DNA from: Candidatus Uhrbacteria bacterium GW2011_GWE2_46_68 | GTDB lineage: Bacteria > Patescibacteriota > Patescibacteriia > UBA9934 > GWF2-40-263 | NCBI GenBank assembly: GCA_001002765.1 | Contig: LCMS01000008.1 | Span: forward strand, 1-58,028 | Length of the DNA stretch: 58,028 nt | Direction of reading: 5' to 3' | Shown here: positions 1-9,800 of the stretch, piece by piece | Layout: every line of letters begins with the position of its first letter | How positions within the stretch are numbered: the first letter of the stretch is position 1 | Program-made: the position numbers and the translations under genes | The notes under the pieces: model-generated | The model's database searches: none | What the model was told of the DNA's origin: nothing | The model's input: only the letters and a program-made list of their open reading frames with translations

Positions 1-1279
1 CACAAAAAGTGAAAACTGTCCCTCCGAAGTCCCGCCAACGGCGGGACGAAGGGGGACTCTGTCTTCTGAACCTCCTTTATCCGCTACTCTCCACGAAGCA
101 ATCATGGATTCGGTTTCAAGTGTTCGTGATTCTCTTCCCAAAGAACACCGCGCGCATTTTGAAACTCTACGACAAGAGATCATTGATTTTACAAAAACTC
201 ACGGGATTTCCAGAGAATCTCTTGGTAAGCCCGATCTCCTCCGCGAGGCGACCGGCAAACTCTCCATTCCAGATCTCGAACGACTTGCCGATCTTCTTGA
301 GCGTTTTGAATATCTTCTCAAGAATGGGGAACCAAAGAAAGAAGACTATACCGAAGCCCTTGAGTATGCCGAAGAGTTTTATCATCTTCGCGAGCAATAT
401 GATTTCCAAGTCTCCCTTCTTGAACAAGTTGGGCTTCTCGAAAACGGAATGATCACGGGTATAGATGGTCATGAATATTCCATTCCAACTCTCGAACAAA
501 TTGCCATTCGTCTCTTTGAACGCCGTAGCGAACTTTTCACCAAACACGATCAAGGCTTTACCAAACTCCTCCTTGTTCCATTCGGGATGAGCCTTGATAC
601 TCTCCGAGAAACACTCAAACAATTCCTTCTTTCCCACAAGAAGTCCCATCCTTCCTTTGATCTTGATACTAATAATCCTCTCTGGATGCGTGAAGACTAT
701 CAAGGAGCAGACATAGGGGATTCTCCAAAGCTTGTCTATTATTCACAGTCTTTTGATCCGAAAGATCATCAAGGAAAGACAAAGATGGAGATACTTGAAG
801 AACAAGAAGACAATCAAGATTCCTTTCCTGGTTGGACTGTTCATCTTCTTCAGCCTTCTGATCCTTCCGATCCACATTCCCCGGGCTTTGCTTCCATTCC
901 CCGTGAAGGCCGAGGAACACCCCAGGGAGACCTCGTCGCTCGACCTCCTCTTGAAGCAGGTAAAACCCCCAGTGAATATCTTTCCATTTTTCAAGGAGCT
1001 CAAGGTGATAAAGACTCTCCCTATCATGGTGAAACAGGCACGACTCCCGAAGATTGGATCACAGCCTTTATGATTCATCTTTTGGAAACAGGAAAACCAA
1101 TGGATAACTGGCAAAATGACAAAGAAAGCATTTCTTACCTTATAGGAGCTTTTTTTCATTCCACCGTTACTGTGCCGCGTGCGTGTTGGGGTCGTAGTGC
1201 TCACCATGTCAGTCTTGGCGTGGATGTTCCTTGGCGTCAGACCGGAGGATTCGGCTCTCGTTTTTCGGTCATGATTTAA
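1..1279 (+). CDS. Paralog family protein, copy A (5' end open to window edge); hypothetical, C-terminal lectin/FGE-like tail inferred
   Basis: Frame of the 104..1279 ORF is open upstream to base 2. Near-identical to copies B, C and E (MDSVSSVRDSLP..HRAHFETLRQEIIDFTK). Confidence 0.8.
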   Translation, partial: TKSENCPSEVPPTAGRRGTLSSEPPLSATLHEAIMDSVSSVRDSLPKEHRAHFETLRQEIIDFTKTHGISRESLGKPDLLREATGKLSIPDLERLADLLERFEYLLKNGEPKKEDYTEALEYAEEFYHLREQYDFQVSLLEQVGLLENGMITGIDGHEYSIPTLEQIAIRLFERRSELFTKHDQGFTKLLLVPFGMSLDTLRETLKQFLLSHKKSHPSFDLDTNNPLWMREDYQGADIGDSPKLVYYSQSFDPKDHQGKTKMEILEEQEDNQDSFPGWTVHLLQPSDPSDPHSPGFASIPREGRGTPQGDLVARPPLEAGKTPSEYLSIFQGAQGDKDSPYHGETGTTPEDWITAFMIHLLETGKPMDNWQNDKESISYLIGAFFHSTVTVPRACWGRSAHHVSLGVDVPWRQTGGFGSRFSVMI

Positions 1280-1324
1280 TTTGCTCATTCCGTGCAGCTT
1301 ACTGCGCGGAGATTCATTTTTTCT

Positions 1325-2260
1325 ATGCCTCAAAAATATAAAACAGCCTTGGTGACCGGAGGAGCGGGGTTTATCGGATCCCATATCGTCGATGCGCTCA
1401 TTCGTCGGCATATAAAGGTATATGTGGTGGATGATCTTTCCCGCGGGCTTACCAAAAATGTGAATCCAAATGCACATTTCACCAAAATGTCTATTTTGAA
1501 TCCACAGTTACCAAAGCTCATGGAACGGATCAAACCTGATATCGTTTTTCATTGCGCGGCCCAGATTGATGTGCGCAAAGCTGTGGAAGATCCCGCCTTT
1601 GACGCCGAGGCCAATATTTTAGGCACGCTTAAGGTGGCGCATCTTGCCGGAAAACTTGGCGCCAAAAAATTTATTTTTTGCTCCACAGGCGGAGCCATGT
1701 ATTCCGATACCGCACGTCCTCCTTATAGTGAAAAAATTTCCGCTGACCCCATTTCTCCTTATGGCATTGCCAAGCGTTCAGCGGAAATGTATCTCTATTT
1801 TGAACACATGGTGCATGGCATGCCGTTTGTGGCGCTTCGATACGCCAATGTGTATGGGCCGCGTCAACGCTGCGATGGGGAAGCGGGAGTCATCGCGATT
1901 TTTGGAAAAAAGATGCTCGAAGGAAAACAAGCAGTGATCAATGGAGAGGGAAAACAAACACGCGATTATGTGTATATCGATGATGTGGTGCGCGCCAATA
2001 TGCTTGCGATGACTCATCCTGTCAGCGGCATTTATCATATTGGCACAAGCATACAAACAAGTGTGAATACGCTTTTTCGTAAAATCAAAAAACTCACCAA
2101 GTCCTCCGTACCTGAACGCCACGAGTCGGCTTGTCCTGGTGAAGTCATGCGTTCCGCGCTCGATTATCGCAAGGCAAAAAAAGAATTAGGATGGGTGCCG
2201 CAGGTATCATTGGATGAGGGATTAAAGAAAACGATTGCGTGGATGCAAATGCATACGTAG
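1325..2260 (+). CDS. NAD-dependent epimerase/dehydratase (UDP-glucose 4-epimerase-like)
   Basis: Rossmann motif TGGAGFIGSHIVD, YGIAKRSAEMY active-site YxxxK. Confidence 0.9.
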   Translation: MPQKYKTALVTGGAGFIGSHIVDALIRRHIKVYVVDDLSRGLTKNVNPNAHFTKMSILNPQLPKLMERIKPDIVFHCAAQIDVRKAVEDPAFDAEANILGTLKVAHLAGKLGAKKFIFCSTGGAMYSDTARPPYSEKISADPISPYGIAKRSAEMYLYFEHMVHGMPFVALRYANVYGPRQRCDGEAGVIAIFGKKMLEGKQAVINGEGKQTRDYVYIDDVVRANMLAMTHPVSGIYHIGTSIQTSVNTLFRKIKKLTKSSVPERHESACPGEVMRSALDYRKAKKELGWVPQVSLDEGLKKTIAWMQMHT

Positions 2261-2284
2261 GGGTGAACGGCCGTTCACCCCTAC
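2257..2284. repeat. REP-like perfect palindrome GTAGGGGTGAACGGCCGTTCACCCCTAC
   Basis: 28-bp perfect inverted repeat overlapping the epimerase stop codon; belongs to the GTAGGGG palindrome family in the window. Confidence 0.85.
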
Positions 2285-2310
2285 CGGATATTGGATTGAA
2301 ATTTTATAAC

Positions 2311-2931
2311 ATGCCCCACATCACCCAATCACAATTGACGCGAGCGGTGCAGATACTCAAACAAGGCGGCGTCGTTCTCTTTCCCACCGAGACAGTGTAT
2401 GGCCTTGCGGCAGATGCAACAAACAGAAAAGCTCTACGACGTTTGCGCTTACTCAAGGGTCGCGCTAGAGAAAAAACGTTCCCCTTGATTGTTTCAAGTT
2501 TTGCCATGGCAAAACGTTATGCGATTTTTTCCCCGCGACTTTTAGCGCTTGCAAAGCGTTATTGGCCGGGGGCGTTGACCATCATCGCTCCCGTACGTCC
2601 TCAATCCGGATTAGCACCAGATGTTATTTGTCATGGCACGATTGCGATTCGTGTTTCCTCTCATCCTGTGGCAAGATCGCTTTCCCGTCGCTTGAACGGG
2701 CCGATCATCGCCACTTCGGCCAATCATTCGGGCGATCCGTGCGCATATACCACCAAAGAAGCTCTGGCCTCGCTTGGAAAATCCGTAGAGATACTTTTGG
2801 ACGCGGGGCCTCTTTCTAAACGCGCATCCTCGACTATCATCAAAGAAGAAGACGGAAAGATCACGGTGTTAAGGCGAGGGAGCATTAAAATACCAAAATG
2901 GTATGTGGCCGAGAGCAAAAAAAAGCTATAG
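2311..2931 (+). CDS. tsaC: L-threonylcarbamoyladenylate synthase (Sua5/YciO/YrdC family)
   Basis: GGVVLFPTETVYGLAADA; KRAREKTFPLIV-type motif; TSANHSGDP. Confidence 0.9.
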   Translation: MPHITQSQLTRAVQILKQGGVVLFPTETVYGLAADATNRKALRRLRLLKGRAREKTFPLIVSSFAMAKRYAIFSPRLLALAKRYWPGALTIIAPVRPQSGLAPDVICHGTIAIRVSSHPVARSLSRRLNGPIIATSANHSGDPCAYTTKEALASLGKSVEILLDAGPLSKRASSTIIKEEDGKITVLRRGSIKIPKWYVAESKKKL

Positions 2932-3715
2932 CCAAAATTTTCTTAAAGATCGCCATGTGCTCGCGAAGATTATTGAAGCTTCCGAAATTCAAAAAGGGGA
3001 AAGAGTGCTTGAAATCGGATCGGGAACCGGGGAGTTGACCCAAGTCTTGGTGGACGCAGGAGCGCAAGTGCTGGCCGTGGAATTAGATCATGATCTCATT
3101 CCCATTCTGACAAAACGCTTCGGAGCATCTATTGATCTTGTAAAAGGAGATATTTTTGACGTGATTCCATCGGGAATCTCGGTAGAAATAAAAACGTCTA
3201 CAAAGACTATCACTTTAGAAGAAGGGAAGTATAAGATCGTGGCGAATATTCCCTATGCGATCACTTCTCCTATTTTGGAAAGATTTTTATCAATTTCCCC
3301 GCGACCATCAAGTCTTATTCTCACTATTCAACGAGAGGTCGCGGATAGGATCATGGCAGAACCTCCTGATATGAGTTTGTTATCCGTTGTCTGTCAACTC
3401 TATGGACAATGTCGTCGCGTCCTCAAAGTCTCCAAAGGCGCATTTGCACCTGTACCAAAAGTGGATTCTGCGGTTATGCGGTTCGATCTTTTGAAAGATC
3501 ATCAACCAAAATATATTGAGCCTGTGGTTGCGTTAGCCAAACAAGGATTTTCTGCCAGGCGTAAGCAATTACACCACAATCTTCATGGCTTCCAGGGAAT
3601 AACCGAAACACAGGTCAAAGAGACCCTTGTAAAGATGGGACTCGATCCGCGTGTGCGCGCGGAAAATCTTACGCCACCACAATGGATGGATTTACACGCA
3701 CGATTATTTTTTTAA
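2903..3715 (+). CDS. rsmA: 16S rRNA (adenine(1518/1519)-N6)-dimethyltransferase
   Basis: KKSYSQNFLKD, VLEIGSGTGELT, NIPYAITSPI motifs. Confidence 0.93.
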   Translation: MWPRAKKSYSQNFLKDRHVLAKIIEASEIQKGERVLEIGSGTGELTQVLVDAGAQVLAVELDHDLIPILTKRFGASIDLVKGDIFDVIPSGISVEIKTSTKTITLEEGKYKIVANIPYAITSPILERFLSISPRPSSLILTIQREVADRIMAEPPDMSLLSVVCQLYGQCRRVLKVSKGAFAPVPKVDSAVMRFDLLKDHQPKYIEPVVALAKQGFSARRKQLHHNLHGFQGITETQVKETLVKMGLDPRVRAENLTPPQWMDLHARLFF

Positions 3716-3825
3716 AACCTGTGCAAAACTTTTTAAAAACTTCTGGGGTTACCGGAGGTTTTTTGTTATACTGAGAAAGCAAGCAATCCTCGTGAGTTCA
3801 GTGAAAAATCACAGAGGATGCGGAT

Positions 3826-4500
3826 ATGCCAAAGAGTTTCCAATCGGATCGGCAGCATCACGAACTTTCCTCCGAGCAGAAGGTCGGTTTTTTGTTATTG
3901 ATGATTTTAGGTGTGGGGGGATTGGTACTCGGATTTCGTTCCATGCGCTCCAGTTTATATCGCCCATTTGAAGAACAAGTGATGGAATATGCGGGCCAGG
4001 ATTTCTTGACATCCAGTGAAGCGGAAGAAAAACAAAAACAAGAACAAAAAAATATTGATACGGATGGAGATACATTAAGCGATTACGATGAGCTCTACGT
4101 CTTTAAGACAAGTCCTTATCTTCCTGATACAGATTCTGATGGGTATAGCGATGATGTGGAGGTTTTTTCGAGCAATGACCCCAATTGCCCCATGGGATCG
4201 GACTGTACTGTGATTTCTGCCGAGACGGCAGGAAGCGATGAAGTGGACACAGCCGAAATGCTCGAAGGAGTGGGAGTGGATGGAGAACAAGTAGAGTCTT
4301 TGCAAACACAAGAGGAAATCATGGCCTACTTTATGAGCATGACTCCTGATCAAATTCGGGAGATGCTTTTGGAGGCCGGGGTTACAAAAGAAGAGATTGA
4401 TGCATTAAGTGATGAAGAGATTCAAAGTTTGTTCGACGCTTCGCTCACCGAGGCTCTCGCTTCCGGATCGCTCGATCAAACACAAATCGAAACCGAATAA
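3826..4500 (+). CDS. Membrane-anchored protein with EF-hand/thrombospondin-3-like Ca-binding repeats
   Basis: N-terminal TM segment; DTDGDTLSDYDE and DTDSDGYSDDVE repeats. Confidence 0.65.
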   Translation: MPKSFQSDRQHHELSSEQKVGFLLLMILGVGGLVLGFRSMRSSLYRPFEEQVMEYAGQDFLTSSEAEEKQKQEQKNIDTDGDTLSDYDELYVFKTSPYLPDTDSDGYSDDVEVFSSNDPNCPMGSDCTVISAETAGSDEVDTAEMLEGVGVDGEQVESLQTQEEIMAYFMSMTPDQIREMLLEAGVTKEEIDALSDEEIQSLFDASLTEALASGSLDQTQIETE

Positions 4501-4503
4501 CGT

Positions 4504-6837
4504 ATGTTTGGCGTTTTCAAAATAAAAATAAAAAGGGCAGGGAAAATAAGCGTCTTTAGTATTGTATTGACCGTGCTTTTGTTTGCCGGTTTTTTCCAAC
4601 CGATTTTTGTGCAAGCGCAAGTGGACCCTATCGCCACCACCGAGGCTGCACTTGAAACAGCATCCGGGGCTGTTCCTGGAATATACGCGAATCCTCCCGA
4701 AGGCGCGGCAAAGGCATTGGAAACCACGGATGAAAAAATCATCAAACCTACCATTCAAGTCGCGCTTTTAAGTGCGCTTCTCAATCTGGGGACTTTTGTA
4801 TTCGATCGTCTTGCCTATGATGCGGCCATGGCGGTCGCCACAGGAGGTGAGGGTCAATCACTACTCATTTGGGACAAGTCGGCTGTGGATAATTGGGCGC
4901 AATTTGGTTTGGATGTGGCAGGGGAGGCGATGGGATCTTTATCCGAGCTTTCCGGAGAGTTGCTCGACATCAAGTTTAATCTTTGTACACCCGAAGATCC
5001 TTTGATTCTTTTGGCTTTACAGCTTTCAATCAAACAAGCCTATCAACCCGAAGAGCCAAAATGTGATTTTCGTGATATCCAAAAAAATTGGAGCTCTTTT
5101 CTTTCCTCCACAGTGAGTCGTTATGTCACTCCCGAGGGGATCAGCCAGACGGTACTGGAAACATTTGGCAAAGGATTGCGGCCGGGAAATAACGAGCTAA
5201 GCGCAGCCATTGGTCTCAATATCAAGGTGCATGAGCAAGTGGCTCAAGCGAAATGGAAAAACTTTTTTACTCAAAATGCTTCGGATGGATTCCAGGATGT
5301 GCGGGATTTTTTAACCGGAACCGTCAAAACCCCGGCCTCCATTTTAAAGACAAAGTTTGAAGAAGACGTGGTCAAAGCGGAAGATAAAAAAGTAAATTTG
5401 ACCATGAGCGCGGTTTTGGAAAACACCCATCTTATCTCTGGTATGTTTTTGCAGGCAGCCAGTGTGTTTACCAATACGCTTTTATCCCAACTCCTCAACA
5501 AACTATATACAGGGTTGTTTGATATTGAACCTACGGAAATTGATTTATCCGATTATGAAGGCGTGTCGGTTGGAAGCATGGAAGATGCGGAGGAAAGTTT
5601 TTCACGCATCGTGACAACAAATCCCATTTCTGTAACCGAATATAATGCGTTGAGCGAATTTGTCGTATGTCCAAGCGGGGGAGTCATGAACCGCAATCTT
5701 AACAATTGTGTCATGGATGCAAATCTCGCGGCTGCAGTAGCGCGCGGGGAAACATCCGGAGAAACTTCTCTTACGGTGCAAGAAGCGATCGATGAAGGGT
5801 TGTTGCGCGGAGATTGGCCGCTTATTTCCCCTGAAGATTTGGCACGCAATCAAGACCCCTATTGCTATACCTATGGGTATTGCTATGGCAATGTCGTTAA
5901 AATGCGCAAAGCGCGCATTGTTCCGGTTGGATGGGAAATGGCTGCCATGCGCAACAGTTCTTCCAATCCTTCCACGCTTCAGGAAATTGTGGATGGATTC
6001 GATGATTGTGATGCAAACGGGAATATTGATGATGACACGCACAAGTGGTGCCATTTGATTGACCCCAATTGGGTGCTCAAATATCCAGACACACAATGTC
6101 GCGCTATAGCCATGGGTGAGATTATGACAACTTCACTGTCGTCCGGGCGTGCAAGTTCTTGTGTGGATACCCCAAGTTGCATTGAGGAAAATGGAGAAGG
6201 ACAGTGTATCGGCGGGTATGGGTATTGTGTGCGTGAGAAAAATACGTGGCAGTTTCGCGGGCAAGAATGTCCAAGCGAGTATGCCACATGTCTCTCGTTT
6301 ACCGAAAATTATTCCGGTGAAAAAGTGAATTATCTTTTGGATACCGTGGACTTTAGCGTGTGTGACAGCGAAAACGCGGGGTGCGAGTGGCTACGTACCA
6401 ATCAATATTATAACGATGGGGGAACACTTTCCGATACAAGCGATGATTCCTATGGTTGGCTTGGGCCAAACGAAACATTTGATACAGCCGCGCGCGCGGC
6501 ATCAGTGCAGTATGCCGGCACCTCACGATCCACAAGTCCCATCACCTATATGGCAGACTCCGGAACGGCCTATACATACAACCGCTATGCTTATGAGGAT
6601 CGCGTGTACTTTAATCATGAAGTCGAGGCTTGTACCTCAAGTGATGCGGGATGCGGTGAGTTTTACGAAATTGACAACGGGCTTACCTTAAACGTCATTC
6701 AAAATTCCAGTTTTGAAGATGATGAAGATGATGACAATGTCCCTGATTCTTGGAGCCGGATTATGTTTGGACCGATGAAACCGCACAGATCGTGCAACAA
6801 GGAATCACGCTTTCACCACACGCTTTTTATACCTTGA
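4504..6837 (+). CDS. N-terminal part of giant cysteine-rich secreted protein (frame 1)
   Basis: Signal/TM segment followed by Cys-rich region; continues in another frame at 6750. Confidence 0.75.
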   Translation: MFGVFKIKIKRAGKISVFSIVLTVLLFAGFFQPIFVQAQVDPIATTEAALETASGAVPGIYANPPEGAAKALETTDEKIIKPTIQVALLSALLNLGTFVFDRLAYDAAMAVATGGEGQSLLIWDKSAVDNWAQFGLDVAGEAMGSLSELSGELLDIKFNLCTPEDPLILLALQLSIKQAYQPEEPKCDFRDIQKNWSSFLSSTVSRYVTPEGISQTVLETFGKGLRPGNNELSAAIGLNIKVHEQVAQAKWKNFFTQNASDGFQDVRDFLTGTVKTPASILKTKFEEDVVKAEDKKVNLTMSAVLENTHLISGMFLQAASVFTNTLLSQLLNKLYTGLFDIEPTEIDLSDYEGVSVGSMEDAEESFSRIVTTNPISVTEYNALSEFVVCPSGGVMNRNLNNCVMDANLAAAVARGETSGETSLTVQEAIDEGLLRGDWPLISPEDLARNQDPYCYTYGYCYGNVVKMRKARIVPVGWEMAAMRNSSSNPSTLQEIVDGFDDCDANGNIDDDTHKWCHLIDPNWVLKYPDTQCRAIAMGEIMTTSLSSGRASSCVDTPSCIEENGEGQCIGGYGYCVREKNTWQFRGQECPSEYATCLSFTENYSGEKVNYLLDTVDFSVCDSENAGCEWLRTNQYYNDGGTLSDTSDDSYGWLGPNETFDTAARAASVQYAGTSRSTSPITYMADSGTAYTYNRYAYEDRVYFNHEVEACTSSDAGCGEFYEIDNGLTLNVIQNSSFEDDEDDDNVPDSWSRIMFGPMKPHRSCNKESRFHHTLFIP

Positions 6838-9800
6838 GTTTTTATGCGCGTGAGGAGGAAACCAGTGAAGTGGATTTGCAAGTGTATCTCACCTTGGTGG
6901 ATGCACAGGGGGATGCCGTGGATCTTTCCGGCTATTCGTACGGAGGAGACTGTACGCGTTTAGCAAATATTTTTACGATCGGAGCATCGATTGATGAAAG
7001 CGAATGGACACGTTATTCTTGCACCTTTACGACCGCCGATGAGACAACCTATGCCGAGGTTTCAGTCGGTTCTGATGAAAACATCTTTTTTGACGCAATC
7101 CAGCTTGAGTATGGCGAAAACGCGAATGATTTTGTTGAAGGTTATAATGACAATACCCTCACCTCCACGTACTTGATCGCTCCGCCCGATTATCTCGGAT
7201 GTGAAGGAGATGAAGATGATCCAAGCGCTTGTGACAACTATGCGCAAGTGTGTGCGTCCGCGGAAGCCGGATGTTTGTTGTATACGCCGCAAGATGGTGA
7301 TCCGTCGGTCCCGGCCATTTTATCCTCAAGCGACGAATGTCCGGACGAGTGCGTGGGTTATACCACCTATAAGCAAGAATCCACCCTGTACGACAGCGAA
7401 GAATTTCCCTTGTATTTCATTGAAGATCGCGCTGTCGCTTGCACCGAGCAATATGCGGGTTGTGAAAGTTTTACAAATTTAAGCGCCGTGGAAACCGGAG
7501 GAGAAACAGCCGAGTCTTACACCTATTTGCGTCCCTGTCTGACCGAGGAAATGTCAGACGGCACCAGCGACAAAGAATCCTCCACATTTTTTACATGGGA
7601 GGGGTCAGATGTGGAGGGGTATCAATTGCGTACCTGGCAACTTCTTGAATCCAATGGAAGCGATAGCGCCACCCTGACATTCGTTGCTTCTGCGGAAACC
7701 GAACAAGATATCGGTCAGGCTCCTTGTACACAATGGAATGTCACATCAGAGACAACGATCGCTTGCGATGACATAACAGGTGCACATTTGGTGGACATTG
7801 CCAGGGATGATACATGCGATCAGCATGACGACATTTTTGAAAATCCCGATTGTCGCGAGTTTTTTGACAGCGAAGGAAAAGTGCACTATCGCCTGTGGTC
7901 ACAAACCATTTCGGTGACCGATGCATGTGTGGCTTATCGTTTGGATAATGCCGAGCAATTGGATTGCGAGGATTCGGGCGGGTATTGGACAAGCGCAGGC
8001 GCATGTCGTTATTTCGGTTTTTCGGAAGAAAGCACACAGTGTCCTGTCTCTTCGGTTGGGTGTCGTGAATATACCGGCGGCGCCGGACGCAATGCTTCCA
8101 CGGTTTTTTCCGATACATTTGAAGACGGTGATGTGGCCGGATATGAAACCACTTATGCGATATCATCTTTGAGCAACGAGTCCGTTGCCACAGACGGTCA
8201 CTCTCTCAAAATCGTTATTCCTCCCTCCATAACTTTGGGGTATGTAAAGACTCTTCAGTCCTACGCGGTTTCCGCCACTCCATCAACCATTTTTGATTCC
8301 ACAGATGCGACGAGCTGTACTTCCGGATCCATTGTGGGTTCTTTCTGTGAGATTGATGCGGACGGAGATGGAACAGTGGATTGTTCGATTGAGGAAGCGG
8401 ATAATTCCTGCGGAACCTTGGATGATACACTCGTGGAAGGTAAAACTTTTGTGTTGAGTTTCTGGGCCAAGGGAAATGGAAATCTTTATGTGGAATTGGT
8501 AGAGGCCGGAGGGGGCGGGACAGCTCATGATTTTGTGGATGCCACTGATGCCACAGTAACGTCCATTGCCCTTGACGGTTCTTGGCAGTTGTATGAACTG
8601 GGACCCCTGGACACCAGTGACTTCACAGATTTTGATGACAGTGCGGTTTTGCGCTGGAGCGCGGATGCAAACGTTACTTTTTACCTTGATAATATCTCGC
8701 TCAAACAAGCGGAGGAGAACATTACTCTTATAAAAGATTCCTGGGTCGTGCCTTCCACATGCGATCAAACTCCCACGGGTGTGGATGCGGATCAGTATTA
8801 CCTCGGCTGCGAAGCGTATACCGACAGCGAGGGAGAAGATGCGTATGCCTATCAATTTTCCGATTTATGCCGCGAGGATGCAGTGGGATGCAAAGCTTTT
8901 TACGATACGCAAGAGAGTGACTCGGAATATACTCAAGTCTTTAGCGCGCGTTGCGAAAATCACACGGCAGGCGATCCCGCCGATCCGGTTGCGGTTTCTT
9001 CCACGACAAATTGTGTCGTGGACGGTGTCACTTATTGTGCGATTACCACAGGACGTTCTTATTGTTTGTTTGATTTTGACGGTTCGCTGCCTGTGGATCT
9101 TCCTTCCGATTCCACCATGAGTGTGATTTTGGGTCCTGAGGCTGTTGTGGTTACAAACGACACTCCGCGTCATTTGATCGAAAGCGATAGTATGACATGT
9201 TCAGACGCAGCAGTCGGGTGTCAGGAATTGGGATTTCCAACGTATTCCCAAGATAAAACCGAAGTGACGGAGTTTACCTCGGTTTACTTTATCAATGACC
9301 CCGAAAGTTACGGAGACATTTTGTGCGATGATGAAGCGTTGTTTTGTGAGGCGTGGACAGGGACCGAGCAGGGAACGTATTACTACAAAGACCCTGTGGA
9401 TCAAACGTGTACGTATGAAACCGAAGTAACGGTTGGAAGTGTGGAGTATTCGGGGTGGTTTAGATCTGATGCACAAGAACCTTGTTATTGGACAGATGTT
9501 GATGGGGATGAGGCTTTTACCTCGGCCGATACTGCGTATTTGATTTCCGGAACCCAGGCCGGTATTTGGCGAAATGGGGATGATGCGTATGTGGGCTGGG
9601 TTGCGGAGTGCAAATCAACTTATGATTTGTGTTCCGAGTTTATTGATCCTATGGATGTGGCCGCCGGGCTGTATGAGGATGGCATGTCCTATTATTATCT
9701 TGATGATGAAGAGCTTGATGAAAGCACTTTGCGCGACAGCGAACGTTGCAGTGGGAAGGTGAGTCAAAAAGAAGGCTGTGCGCTTTTCTTAAACACTACA

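Noticed and set aside
9-452. ORF 9..452 (+)
   Set aside because: Alternate frame of copy A; the parallel frame recurs at 51580..51975 and 52939..53250 only because the DNA is conserved.
743-1477. Minus-strand ORFs antisense to copy A and similar shadows in copies B-D (e.g. 52287..52748, 53661..54083)
   Set aside because: Mirror the coding strand of conserved paralogs and have no independent motifs.
6744-6837. Programmed -1 frameshift in the giant protein
   Set aside because: No convincing slippery heptamer or downstream stimulator; indel more likely.
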